Assembly: GCF_014218335.1 (NCBI RefSeq)
Contig: NZ_AP023367.1
Location: 1,675,501-1,739,500 of the forward strand
Direction of reading: 5' to 3'
DNA from: Anaerocolumna cellulosilytica
GTDB lineage: Bacteria; Bacillota; Clostridia; Lachnospirales; Lachnospiraceae
DNA length: 64,000 nucleotides
The notes under the pieces are model-generated. The model ran no database searches, was not told where the DNA came from, and saw only the letters and a list, made by a program, of their open reading frames with translations. Shown piece by piece: positions 54,201 to 61,441 of this stretch; positions within the stretch are counted from its first letter, which is position 1, and every line of letters starts with the position of its first letter. The position numbers and the translations under genes were made by a program.

Positions 54201-55819
54201 ATGGCTTCCTGAATGGTTCCGCAGTGATTGAAGGAAGAAGCGAAGGCTATACCTACAGTGGCGTATTGACACCTAAGGTATACAATGATTTTGCCATTAC
54301 AGACGGTCAGACCTTTGTAGCTGATGTAGAAAATGGTACCTATAACGTTGAATTCACATCCGGCTCCGCTTATAAAAGCAGTGTTAAGGTAACGGTACAA
54401 AACTCTACTTCCGCATTTACTGTGAGCAATGCGGCAAATACTTATAGTATTGGTAAAGTAAGCAATGTTGTTGTAACAGATGGACAGATATCCATGTTTT
54501 TTGCAGCCGGCAATACTTCCCGCCTGAATTCCATTGTAATAAGGCAGGTTGTGGCAGGTGAAACAACTGTGACACCAACCCCAGAACCTACAGTAACCCC
54601 AGAACCTACAGTAACCCCAGAACCTACAGTAACCCCAGAGCCTACAGTAACCCCAGAGCCTACGGTAACCCCAGAGCCTACGGTAACTGTGACACCGACA
54701 CCAACCTCAGTTCCGACGGAAGCACCAGACCCGACAGCAACGCCAGCTCCAAAGGCACCGGGCATTGAAGGAAACGACGAGGTAAAAGGCTGGAAAGATG
54801 TTGTAGAATATCTTAAAAAGGCCAAAGAAAACGATAAAGTAGTTATCAGGACAGGAGAAGGCACCGTATTGCCCAAAGAAGCGGTTTCTGCAATTAAGGG
54901 AAGAAATGTAACGATGGAAGTGCAGTTTGGTGATTACAAATGGCTCATTCAAGGCAAGAGTGTAACCGGAGATAAATTAAAGGATATTGACCTGGCAATC
55001 ACGAAGAATAAGAACACCGTACCGGCTGCAATAATCGAAAAACAAGCTGGTAAAAATAAATATCAGACACTTCAACTTGCGCACAATGGTGACTTTGGAT
55101 TGAATGCCGCCTTAGCCATAGGCTTTGACAAAACGGTTACAGGAAAAATAGCAAATCTGTTCTATTACAATCCAAGTACCAAAACACTGGAATTACAATC
55201 AGCCCATCGTGTGGATAAGGAGGGCAATGCAGAATTAAGCTTTACACATGCTTCTGATTATGTAGTTGTTTTTGATGATAAAGTACTACTTGCGGAGGAA
55301 CTTGCAAAAATTAAGGCAGCTTCCACAGCAAAAACCATTTATGTAGGCGGAACAGCTGGTAAAACAGCTTCTATTAAGCTAACTGTACCGTCAGTAATAG
55401 AAGAGGCTGTGGATAAAAAACTTATTGACGAAAAAGTTACTTATACCTCCAGTAATACCAAAATTGCAACTGTTAACTCGAAAGGCAAAGTGACAGCGAA
55501 AGCAAAAGGAAAAGTAACAATTACAACAAGCATTAAGCTTGGCGATACAACTAAGAAATTTAAGACCACAATTACCGTTAAGGATGCGTCTTTAAAAGTG
55601 ATTGATAAAACTAATGTAATGAAGGTTGGAGATGTATATACGTTTACGGTAGAGGCAGACGGCTTTAAGAAGTCAGATGTGGTATTTTCAACTACTAAAA
55701 AATCAATTGTAAACATAACTAAAACAACGGGCAGAGCTACTGCTGTCTCAAAAGGAACAGAGTATGTAGTAGTAAAGGCTGGAAGGTTATCCAGTAAGAT
55801 TAAAGTTACTGTAAAATAA
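48230..55819 (+). CDS. Giant secreted rhamnogalacturonan acetylesterase - PL11 rhamnogalacturonan lyase
   Basis: About 2,529 residues from 48230, chosen because a standard signal peptide begins there (MKKKLRSKVLATLLAISMAA); the frame is open to 48131. Order: jelly roll (35-235); SGNH esterase with S248 (SDST), G-H-N337-D, and D451/H454 (DSTH), as in RGAE/YesT; FN3 (~495-595); jelly roll (600-740); two FN3 (745-940); PL11 lyase (~945-1590, starting RALVAVDL, with Ca-site-like DLDNDGT and DFDGDGS motifs); FN3; three Big_4-like repeats (~1690-1945); jelly roll (1945-2105); TPEPTV linker (~2110-2165); an unassigned domain; C-terminal Big_2 pair. It would deacetylate and cleave the rhamnogalacturonan-I backbone outside the cell. 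No sortase or S-layer motif was seen; the Ig-like C-terminus may bind wall or substrate. Confidence 0.9.
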   Translation: MKKKLRSKVLATLLAISMAAGSVPGFTMPVIAQSGEGNYTDYANDELVADYNFGTDVTQDTLYSQEQKYGFSNVEYSIPADGWVGGVYLPRVPVYSDGADYVRTVSGSALNADALEISGNVWTETESSGYGVYTYENTSTFNVDLPNADYNVKVTLVNPTDTPYTAYLEAEDITKAADILVAPGAQVDTIITAVLIDGQLNLKFLAKSTATKEEDATTGKVYVSNVSIVRQATNTPAVKPTIFIASDSTVQTYDAFYYPQTGWGQVLHSFFGEFVGEYEAENCNYSQAQVYETENVVIENRAIGGRSSKSFIEEGKLDDLLEDVKPGDYVLVQWGHNDATYSRPNRYVSSSDFSIYIQTYVDGVRQRGGIPVLVTPVARYSPNSDGTFGSNFEAYRQVMLTMSSEQNIPVLDLTSASIALCESLGVEGAKSLFLHLAAGDYDGYYSGGVSDSTHLQYYGAYKFAQCVAKLILESNDSQLLALKGLIELNAPVSAPAVVTNVVPTSVGATSVSFSWDKAEGAELYYIYRVELTAGQTADSVDFEGAEKYSVSSVTKYTDKNCVGGKTYVYAVRAFNEYGLSEVSEKISVTTKSALYKYDFDHQASNPVLDGWNQVTSTQLFDAQKGYGWITAPGNGRYRANNGKPDSNAMADDFCLGNGEFAVNLPNGDYEIKIYAGDLMDGTSTIKASYTAEGASIGTISAKQSIGTVSAVVRVTDGQLNVTVGGTNAYINGMEITPLLLAPSNLSYSELDFTATNATFLINFDGIDEAVSYKIYQKSSTDQNFSVFKTIAAGDKDSLDARAMVANIGETRIYYVTAVTADGTESAPSTSISIEMTDPDAQPPAKPENLKCLSAQRGNISVTWNPVEGAITYNVYRSPRLEGTKGYTGYKKVGETSTPAFTDTDSDINTNVHYYYMVEAVGQGGVGEKSEALTTPVTETLERQKAEHLKDRALVAVDLAGNKGAEINVTTKDENGNELTAGVYLSWRLFEADPKNVTFTVYRNEQVIASNLTVTNCVDPQGTAGDVYRVEGSSDSHIGVNTTAVGTWENYFIELQLEKPENQIMPDGTIATYTANDMSVGDLDNDGTYELIVKWQPSNANDNSHSGYTGTTILDAYDFDSATGAATLMWRIDLGVNIRSGAHYTQFQVWDFDGDGSAEVICKTADGSTTYQNVDGILTETGYVGAGNALSLPTDKVSAANDYRNTSGYVLEGPEYLTIFDGETGRIIDTTDYIPERGNVSAWGDGYGNRVDRFLSAVAYLDGETPSAVFARGYYTRTCLTAYDFVDTDNDGIGDKLVLRWKFDTNDYPVEIYGETEAQGNHGLSINDIDQDGKDEIIYGALVIDHDGTLKYTTGLGHGDAMHVSDWILSNPGLEIFSVHEHADAQYQVEIHDAETGEILWGYFTGVDTGRGVAADVDPTHEGAEMWANPAWNETNGGLYSSLSTFDNFIKVSENTPDVNFTLFWDGDLLSELQNHSFNSSAYIPISTNITKWNYLDNISEKLFESSEIYTSNGTKGNLGLVADVLGDWRDEIIARSASDDSKIRIYTSTIETDYVIPTLMENYAYRTGVAWQNVGYNQPANLDYLLSEGIKTANITAEEVTKSSVRFTFTPASDGIYGHEVEGYEVYRKADEGEYELLAVLDTQTFSYTDNTIVSDKNYSYYIAAVVNGRTSYLSNPLVVKTLVDIAEIVEFELEDIVEDTPVPANSTVAALLPTALKVIDSNNNETTASVTWDVTSLDITEPGTYTVKASVAGYDSILNKTVKVIENTITTYEFEGYTRTSDTEPYYTNYVVQNAASLELPGKVVYHYLNGRTEEVSVTWDASQVDSTQKGIYTAVGTVQLSASDGKFGTQTVQMKVEVKDDYIVSFEDIQSVETVIGSKVSELQALLPTTLNAVYKSGSKGSAAVIWNTENAESLLAAEGDFLVKGKVADFAGEVTIKVYVDYKPVYRFDFGITANDVENDWIGITVNPKGGKNTTSALGIAYTTEKGYGFLNGSAVIEGRSEGYTYSGVLTPKVYNDFAITDGQTFVADVENGTYNVEFTSGSAYKSSVKVTVQNSTSAFTVSNAANTYSIGKVSNVVVTDGQISMFFAAGNTSRLNSIVIRQVVAGETTVTPTPEPTVTPEPTVTPEPTVTPEPTVTPEPTVTPEPTVTVTPTPTSVPTEAPDPTATPAPKAPGIEGNDEVKGWKDVVEYLKKAKENDKVVIRTGEGTVLPKEAVSAIKGRNVTMEVQFGDYKWLIQGKSVTGDKLKDIDLAITKNKNTVPAAIIEKQAGKNKYQTLQLAHNGDFGLNAALAIGFDKTVTGKIANLFYYNPSTKTLELQSAHRVDKEGNAELSFTHASDYVVVFDDKVLLAEELAKIKAASTAKTIYVGGTAGKTASIKLTVPSVIEEAVDKKLIDEKVTYTSSNTKIATVNSKGKVTAKAKGKVTITTSIKLGDTTKKFKTTITVKDASLKVIDKTNVMKVGDVYTFTVEADGFKKSDVVFSTTKKSIVNITKTTGRATAVSKGTEYVVVKAGRLSSKIKVTVK
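54581..54688 (+). repeat. Six 18-bp tandem repeats encoding PEPTVT
   Basis: Six exact-length units starting CCAGA(A/G)CCTAC; the first three are identical and later ones differ by single bases. They code a flexible Pro-Thr linker inside the giant enzyme. Copy number is likely to vary by slippage. Confidence 0.95.
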
Positions 55820-55876
55820 AGAATCACAGAAACTGTAACATTATAATAAAACAAGGGTTATACCCAGATTAAAAGT

Positions 55877-55922
55877 AAGGAAATCTGATAATAAGCTATA
55901 TTTTATCAGATTTCCTTTTTGT
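55877..55922 (+). terminator. Intrinsic terminator after the giant enzyme gene
   Basis: A perfect 15-bp stem (55877-55891 with 55903-55917), then T-rich sequence. The rest of the gap to 56166 holds a possible TATAAT at 56090-56095 and the GTTTAC repeats described separately. Confidence 0.85.
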
Positions 55923-56107
55923 AATTGTTATATTAATATTAATTTCTCTGTGCAATTGCCATAGCAACAAGAAAGACAAGGTCTTTTGGCACACCAATTC
56001 TGTTATATGAATCCTGTGTTGATAAGAGTAATACAACATGCACTAAAACAGGTAATGGATTTGACATAGATTTTATCCGCCATTTTGTGTATAATAAGGA
56101 TAAAAAA

Positions 56108-56138
56108 GTTTACATTGTGTTTACTGATATTTGTTAAC
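56108..56138 (+). promoter_or_regulatory. GTTTAC direct repeats ahead of second two-component system
   Basis: GTTTAC at 56108 and again at 56119, an 11-base step, then TTGTTAACA at about 56130-56138. An 11-bp period is typical of OmpR/PhoB-family binding sites, and the gene that follows encodes such a protein, so autoregulation is likely. Confidence 0.5.
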
Positions 56139-56165
56139 ATAAATCTCGAGAGAGGAGGGGTCTGT

Positions 56166-56840
56166 ATGGCAGCAATATTGATAGTGGAGGATGACAAGCA
56201 TACAAGACGGCTTACCGGTGCCAGGCTGAAACCATATTATAATGTGGAAGAGGCGGAAAATGGTAAGGAAGCTATGGATATACTGGATAATAAGCATATT
56301 GATTTAATTATAGCGGATATTCAGATGCCTGTTATGAATGGCTATGACTTGGTGAAAAGATTACGGGAAGAAAAAAATAGTATTCCTGTTATTATGCTTA
56401 CGGCCATGCATACTTTTGATGATAAAAAAATGGGCTTTGCTTCGGGGACAGATGATTATCTAACAAAGCCCATTAACTATGAAGAATTGCTTTGGAGAAT
56501 TAAGGCATTATTAAGAAGAGCTAATATTGCGAGTGAAAGAAAAATAAAAGTGGGAGAGGTTGTATTGGATTCTTCAGCCTATACGGTGATAAAGGGAGAT
56601 AGAACTATAGACCTTGCGCGAAAAGAGTTTGAACTTCTTTATAAGCTTTTATCCTATCCAGGAATGATTTTTACAAAAACACAGTTATTAGATGAAATTT
56701 GGGGTTACGATACCAAAAGTGATGAGACAACGATAAAAACTCATATAAACCGGCTTCGCAATAAATTTGAGGGTTGTCAGGCATTTGAAATAGTTACCAT
56801 CAGAGGCTTAGGATATAAAGCAGATATTCTTGAAAGTTGA
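56166..56840 (+). CDS. OmpR-family response regulator
   Basis: 224 residues from the ATG at 56166, set by GAGGAGGGG just upstream. Receiver with D51 (IIADIQMPVMNG), T in MLTAM, K in TKPINYEELL; C-terminal winged helix (LARKEFELLYKLL, TIKTHINRLRNKFEG, RGLGYKA). The receiver resembles the Firmicute SaeR/VanR-like group. It is followed 15 bases later by its kinase gene. GTTTAC repeats lie ahead of it. Confidence 0.95.
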   Translation: MAAILIVEDDKHTRRLTGARLKPYYNVEEAENGKEAMDILDNKHIDLIIADIQMPVMNGYDLVKRLREEKNSIPVIMLTAMHTFDDKKMGFASGTDDYLTKPINYEELLWRIKALLRRANIASERKIKVGEVVLDSSAYTVIKGDRTIDLARKEFELLYKLLSYPGMIFTKTQLLDEIWGYDTKSDETTIKTHINRLRNKFEGCQAFEIVTIRGLGYKADILES

Positions 56841-56855
56841 GGTTTTAATGTTGAA

Positions 56856-57905
56856 ATGAAAACAAAAAGAATGCGTAAGAAAGAGACTGGTGCTTTCCGG
56901 TGGGCAGTCTGGTTTTATATAGTGATTCTGGTAAGTTCTGTTATGGCATTTGGACTTGTTACCTCTATACAGCTTGATATGAATCGTAATAATGCTATTT
57001 ATATGTTGGGAATGATTCCGTTCATGGGGTTGGTAGTGGGAATCTGCATGAACAAAATTACAACAACGTTAAAACTAAGGATGGGTAAAATAGTTGACGG
57101 TATTAACAGGGTTGCAGAAGGAGACGTGGATATTGAACTTGATCTAAAAAATGCCGGTGAATACAAATCGATGTATGAGAACTTTAACCGCATGGTTAGA
57201 GAATTAAAGAATACGAAATTAGAAATGCGAAATTTTATGAATGATTTTTCCCATGAATTTAAAACACCCATAACCTCTATACAGGGATTTGCAGAACTTC
57301 TTATAGAAAGTGAAGTTAGCGAAGAGGAAAGGAAAGAGTATCTTAAGATAATTGCAGAGGAGTCGGCTAGGCTTGCAGGACTTTCTCAGAATACCCTTTT
57401 GCTATCTAAGCTGGATGCCCAAGAGGTAATAACAGACCGGAGTGAATTTGATTTAGATGAGCAAATAAAAAGATGTACCATATTACTATTCAGAGAGCTA
57501 GAAAAAAAACAGATATGCTTGAATATGGAGTTACCTTCCGTTAAATTTTACGGAAATTCCGAGCTTATGTGTCAGCTGTGGATTAATCTGATAAATAACG
57601 CCATAAAATTTACACCTCCTAAGGGAGAGATTACTATTATCATGTTTGTAGTTGGAGCAAAAATAACGGTAGAAGTAACTGACACAGGTATTGGTATGGA
57701 TGAAGAAACCATGAAGCATATATTTAAAAAGTACTACCAGGGAGATGATTCTCATGCTACTAAGGGGTTTGGTTTGGGACTTTCCATTGTAAAAAGAATC
57801 GTTCAATTATGCGGAGGCGATATCTCGGTTACCAGTGTGTCTGGTCGTGGCAGTACATTTTCTGTAATATTACCTTACAAAGTTTTGGAGACCTCCATTC
57901 AATAA
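56856..57905 (+). CDS. Sensor histidine kinase with minimal sensor
   Basis: 349 residues. Two closely spaced membrane helices (~17-37 and ~47-65) leave fewer than ten residues outside, so it probably senses a signal in or at the membrane. HAMP (~65-118), H133 in FSHEFKTPITS, N box INNAIKFT, G boxes DTGIGMD and GFGLGLSI follow. This intramembrane-sensing layout is common in Firmicute kinases that respond to cell-envelope stress or work with small membrane peptides. A 28-residue membrane peptide gene lies directly downstream. Confidence 0.94.
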   Translation: MKTKRMRKKETGAFRWAVWFYIVILVSSVMAFGLVTSIQLDMNRNNAIYMLGMIPFMGLVVGICMNKITTTLKLRMGKIVDGINRVAEGDVDIELDLKNAGEYKSMYENFNRMVRELKNTKLEMRNFMNDFSHEFKTPITSIQGFAELLIESEVSEEERKEYLKIIAEESARLAGLSQNTLLLSKLDAQEVITDRSEFDLDEQIKRCTILLFRELEKKQICLNMELPSVKFYGNSELMCQLWINLINNAIKFTPPKGEITIIMFVVGAKITVEVTDTGIGMDEETMKHIFKKYYQGDDSHATKGFGLGLSIVKRIVQLCGGDISVTSVSGRGSTFSVILPYKVLETSIQ

Positions 57906-57921
57906 AAAGCACGAATCATAG

Positions 57922-57969
57922 AAAAAAGAATGAAAGACATGGATTTTTCCAGTCTCTCATTCTTTTTTT
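57922..57969 (+). terminator. Intrinsic terminator after the kinase gene
   Basis: A 17-bp stem with one mismatch (57922-57938 with 57952-57968), then T residues. Confidence 0.8.
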
Positions 57970-57981
57970 AAAATATTTTTT

Positions 57982-58014
57982 GTTTACCTTTATGTTACCT
58001 TTCCTTTATATAAT
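57982..58014 (+). promoter_or_regulatory. Promoter with GTTTAC/GTTAC repeat for the micropeptide
   Basis: GTTTACCTTT at 57982 and GTTACCTTT at 57994 repeat with an 11-base step between their TTAC/TTTAC cores, ending 9 bases before TATAAT (58009-58014). This is the arrangement by which OmpR-family activators replace a -35 box. Confidence 0.5.
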
Positions 58015-58042
58015 AAAGAAAAAGAATAAGGAGAGTAAACAA

Positions 58043-58129
58043 ATGAAACATAAAATAATACTTGTAGCAGTGGTAATAGCAATAATTAGTTTTTGTATCA
58101 AAAAATTTACATTTAGAGTTAAGTATTAG
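58043..58129 (+). CDS. 28-residue single-pass membrane peptide
   Basis: ATG at 58043 with AAGGAG (58029-58033) ahead, ending TAG at 58127. It reads K-H-K, then a hydrophobic stretch IILVAVVIAIISF, then a basic tail CIKKFTFRVKY: one membrane helix with a cationic end. It has its own promoter-like sequence, separated from the kinase gene by a terminator. No family is known to me. It could be a modulator of the kinase, a small toxin or an envelope-stress peptide. The strong ribosome site and promoter make it more than a chance frame. Confidence 0.65.
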   Translation: MKHKIILVAVVIAIISFCIKKFTFRVKY

Positions 58130-58201
58130 GTTAAAGCAATAGCATAAAATTATGACTGAGACATAAAGTCTACAGGTATAAGAAAGGGTGTGTTTATTTA
58201 T

Positions 58202-59212
58202 ATGAATCATAGAATATATTTGTTAACCGGTGCGGCCGGTTTATTGGGAAGCAATGTTTCGCGCCAGTTAATAGAGCAGGGAGAGCAGGTACGCGCATTG
58301 GTTTTAAAGGGAGATCCCGCCATGAAGTATATACCTGAGGAAGTAGAAATAATTGAGGGGGATTTGTTAGATAGTGTTTCAATGGAGCGTTTTTTTACGG
58401 TATCTGAAGGCACAGAGATAATTGTAATCCACTGTGCCAGTATGGTTACCTTGAATCCAAAGCCTAATCCGAAGGTATATGCGGTGAATGTGGAAGGTAC
58501 TCAAAACATAATAACAATGTGCCTAAAATATAAGGTAAAGAAATTAGTTTATATCAGTTCCACAGGAGCAATACCGGAAAAACCCGGAAATCAGCTAATT
58601 AAGGAAGTGAAGTACTTTGAGCCGGAGGTGGTGACAGGTTATTACTCAGTTACAAAAGCGGAAGCAACCCAGTTAGTACTTGATGCAGTTAAAAAATATC
58701 CTCAATTGGATGCTTCTGTTATTCATCCTAGTGGAATTTGCGGACCAAATGATTATGCTTATGGACCTGTCAGCAGCTTTCTCATACAGTATGCAAACGG
58801 CGAGATGAATACAGGTATCGAAGGCACTTTCAATAGTGTGGATGTTAGAGATTTGGCAGAGGGTGTCATAGCTTGCTGCGATAAGGGTGGCAGAGGAGAA
58901 TGCTATATTATGGCCAATGAACTGGTATCCATGAAGGAAATGTTTGATATTGTGAACCATGCAGCAGGGCTTACGTATAAACCTAAAGTTTTATCGGTTG
59001 GTGTTGCAAAGATTTTGGCTAAAATAATGGCAGTAATTAGTAGAATTAACGGAAAGCCAGCCCTGCTCACAGAGTTTGCTATTTATAATTTATCGCGAAA
59101 TAATAATTTTAGTTATGAGAAGGCCGTGAAAGAATTGGGTTATCAGGTAAGACCGTTTCAAGAAACAATTGCTGATGAAGTGAAATGGTTGAAGGAGGAA
59201 GGTAAGATATAA
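58202..59212 (+). CDS. Extended SDR: NAD(P)-dependent epimerase/dehydratase family
   Basis: 336 residues. NAD(P)-binding TGAAGLLGSNV at the N-terminus, the VIHCASM strand, and a YSVTKAEA motif giving the catalytic Tyr-x-x-x-Lys, in the order of the extended SDR family near dihydroflavonol reductase / 3-beta-HSD. Substrate unknown. The ATG at 58202 is preferred; a GTG at 58190 would overlap the ribosome site. One base separates its stop from the next SDR gene, so the two enzymes are co-translated. Confidence 0.88.
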   Translation: MNHRIYLLTGAAGLLGSNVSRQLIEQGEQVRALVLKGDPAMKYIPEEVEIIEGDLLDSVSMERFFTVSEGTEIIVIHCASMVTLNPKPNPKVYAVNVEGTQNIITMCLKYKVKKLVYISSTGAIPEKPGNQLIKEVKYFEPEVVTGYYSVTKAEATQLVLDAVKKYPQLDASVIHPSGICGPNDYAYGPVSSFLIQYANGEMNTGIEGTFNSVDVRDLAEGVIACCDKGGRGECYIMANELVSMKEMFDIVNHAAGLTYKPKVLSVGVAKILAKIMAVISRINGKPALLTEFAIYNLSRNNNFSYEKAVKELGYQVRPFQETIADEVKWLKEEGKI

Positions 59213-59213
59213 A

Positions 59214-60041
59214 ATGAGAGATATCTGTGTAATAACAGGCGGAGGCAGTGGTATGGGGCTTGCTGCTGCCAGATTAATGGGACAGAATTATTATATTATT
59301 ATTTGTGGAAGAAATGTGATGAAGTTAGAGAGTGCGGTAGAAGCGTTAAGGCAGCAGGGTATAGAAGCAGAGGCATTTCCTTGTGATGTTTCAGATTATA
59401 AAAGTGTGGAAAAACTTGCTTCCTATGCAAAAGCCAAGGGCAGGGTTGCTGCGGTAATACATGCAGCCGGGATGTCTCCTCATATGGGTGAGGCGAAAAC
59501 GATTGTCGAGGTAAATGCTTTGGGAACCATTTATATGAACAACGCCTTTTATAAAGTAATGGAAGAAGGGTCTTGCATCATTGACGTAGCCTCTATGTCA
59601 GCTTATTTAACACCTAAAATAGTAATGCCTGTAAGAAATTATAAATATAGTATAGATAATCCCTCCTATTTTATAAAGAAGATTATGAAAAGGGTGAACA
59701 TTTTTCCGAAGAAGGTACAAAAAGGTGTTGCATATGGTATATCCAAACATTTTGTAATTTGGTTTGCAAAACAGGATGCTGCCAGGTTTGGCAGGAAGGG
59801 AGTACGAGTAATATCTATTTCTCCCGGTAATTTTGAGACACCAATGGGAGAACTTGAAAAAGAAGAGGCAGATACTTATACAAAGTACAGTGCATTAAAG
59901 CGTTTTGGACATGTTGAGGAAATTGCAGGTTTATTTGCATTCTGTTCCAGTAATGAGGCAGGTTATCTAACCGGAGTAGATATTTTGTGCGATGGAGGAT
60001 TGGTAGCATCAGGAATAAATCCCTTGTTAAGAAAAAAATGA
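59214..60041 (+). CDS. Classical SDR oxidoreductase
   Basis: 275 residues: cofactor motif TGGGSGMGLAAARL, HAAGMSP, catalytic Ser in VASMSAY, Tyr/Lys in YGISK, and ISPGNFETPMG. It has a ~35-residue insert between the Ser and Tyr motifs (about 140-180). Together with the preceding SDR it would perform two redox steps on one compound; its nature, for instance a sterol, bile acid or polyketide, cannot be read from the sequence. GAAGGAGGA upstream, start overlapping the end of the previous gene's ribosome region. Confidence 0.9.
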   Translation: MRDICVITGGGSGMGLAAARLMGQNYYIIICGRNVMKLESAVEALRQQGIEAEAFPCDVSDYKSVEKLASYAKAKGRVAAVIHAAGMSPHMGEAKTIVEVNALGTIYMNNAFYKVMEEGSCIIDVASMSAYLTPKIVMPVRNYKYSIDNPSYFIKKIMKRVNIFPKKVQKGVAYGISKHFVIWFAKQDAARFGRKGVRVISISPGNFETPMGELEKEEADTYTKYSALKRFGHVEEIAGLFAFCSSNEAGYLTGVDILCDGGLVASGINPLLRKK

Positions 60042-60054
60042 AAAGTATTAAGAA

Positions 60055-60084
60055 ACCTGAAAATGTTAGGACACATTTTCAGGT
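60055..60084. terminator. Hairpin between convergent genes
   Basis: A perfect 12-bp stem ACCTGAAAATGT / ACATTTTCAGGT with a 6-base loop, between the SDR and GNAT genes. T runs are weak. Confidence 0.5.
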
Positions 60085-60176
60085 ATCATGCTTACAGTCC
60101 AAATCCTTTCTTGAATATCTTAAAGCAGCAGTGAACTTTGGAGGATTTTCATAGCCGCATTGAGATAGTATTACGA

Positions 60177-61388
60177 CTAAAAATAATCAGAAAAATATGG
60201 TGTTTGCTGTTCAACTGCATCCTCTAACATATCCACTGTTTCAGCAGTACATAGGAGGCGTCCAATTTTATGAAGGTAATCAGGCCGCTTATATCCCAAT
60301 AACATGGTTGTCATAGTTTGAATATCAATCTTGTCCTGGGTGCGTTTTGCAGTCCGAATTAACTCGCCTTTCCCTTCCGGCGTGATATACATAGTAAAGC
60401 TTCCTTGGTTCCAGGAGAGAAGAGGATCATCCAGCGTAAACGTCCATTCCCTGTGTCCTGTATCCGGTTTAAAGGGATATTTGGCAATAAACTGCTCCAG
60501 ATCCACAATTCGTGCCATAAAATAAGGAGAAATATTTTCCTTAATATCTGCATCCTCCAGTAAAAAGGCTAAAGGTTCATCGGTGTAAATATTACCAATC
60601 ACCTTAGAAATCATGGAAAAATGTGCACTTATAAAATTCCAGAGACCGCTTCTGGCTTCTTCATTCACAAATACCATATCCTTAATGTGAAATACCTCAT
60701 CTGCAATCCAGTATAGAACATAACCGTCAGGATCCCCAGCATCGTTATAGTATATAGCTGCCATCAAATCATCAATATCCCATCGGAAATATTCATTCCA
60801 GGCTAAGTCGTCCCGCAGCATAGCACCGTGGGTTTGCAGTGCAAACCGGTGGTATGCTTTCTTAACCTGATCACTTTCTACAGCAACTCGTTCGACCTCA
60901 CCGGATACCAGTTTATTTTTAGGAAGCTGATAATCATTTACGATATAGGTTATTTTATCAGAAATAATTTCCCAGCCTTTTCGGCGGTAATAAGGAATCG
61001 AATAGGGAAACAGGTAGGAAATCAACTGTTTTTTCTCTCTCATATTTTCCAGTGCTTTATACAACAGTTTATGCATTAATCCTTGGTTTGAATATTCAGG
61101 AAAGGTACCAACTCCGGTAAGCCCGCCCATATCATAGGTTGTCTGAAAGATTCGAACCTGAAAGGGGTAAACGGCTGCCTGGGATACCAGTTTATCGCCG
61201 TCAAACCAACCCAGTACATCTGCCTGTTCCAGTACAGGAGATTTGTCACGCAGAAATTCTTTTTCCTCCCAGCCGATTTCATGCAATTCCCTGTCTGTTA
61301 CTTGAAATACATATCGTAAAAGCTGATTATACTGCTCTAGATGTTCAATTCCAACCTTCTTCATTTTTAACTGTCTTTTTTTTCTCAT
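60177..61388 (-). CDS. Eis-like GNAT N-acetyltransferase
   Basis: 403 residues, the size of the Eis family: an N-terminal GNAT domain with acetyl-CoA motif (GLTGVGTFPEYSNQGLMHKLL), a second GNAT-like domain, and a C-terminal SCP2-like domain (~300-403) ending in the family's carboxylate-side FSDYF. Eis enzymes acetylate amines on aminoglycosides or protein lysines. GGAGG precedes the ATG at 61388. It is followed upstream on the same strand by the MerR gene, which may share its transcript. Confidence 0.88.
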   Translation of the reverse strand: MRKKRQLKMKKVGIEHLEQYNQLLRYVFQVTDRELHEIGWEEKEFLRDKSPVLEQADVLGWFDGDKLVSQAAVYPFQVRIFQTTYDMGGLTGVGTFPEYSNQGLMHKLLYKALENMREKKQLISYLFPYSIPYYRRKGWEIISDKITYIVNDYQLPKNKLVSGEVERVAVESDQVKKAYHRFALQTHGAMLRDDLAWNEYFRWDIDDLMAAIYYNDAGDPDGYVLYWIADEVFHIKDMVFVNEEARSGLWNFISAHFSMISKVIGNIYTDEPLAFLLEDADIKENISPYFMARIVDLEQFIAKYPFKPDTGHREWTFTLDDPLLSWNQGSFTMYITPEGKGELIRTAKRTQDKIDIQTMTTMLLGYKRPDYLHKIGRLLCTAETVDMLEDAVEQQTPYFSDYF

Positions 61389-61441
61389 AATAAAACCTCC
61401 ATTCCGATAAGCTTAAAATAAAAGGCCGCCGTAGATAAAAG

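Noticed and set aside
54581-54688. Regular repeats that could suggest a CRISPR array
   Set aside because: Units are contiguous 18-mers without spacers and code a Pro-Thr linker in frame.
54442-54876. Minus-strand frame of 144 codons across the TPEPTV repeat region
   Set aside because: It is the mirror of the 18-bp repeats and has no ribosome site; the plus-strand enzyme explains it.
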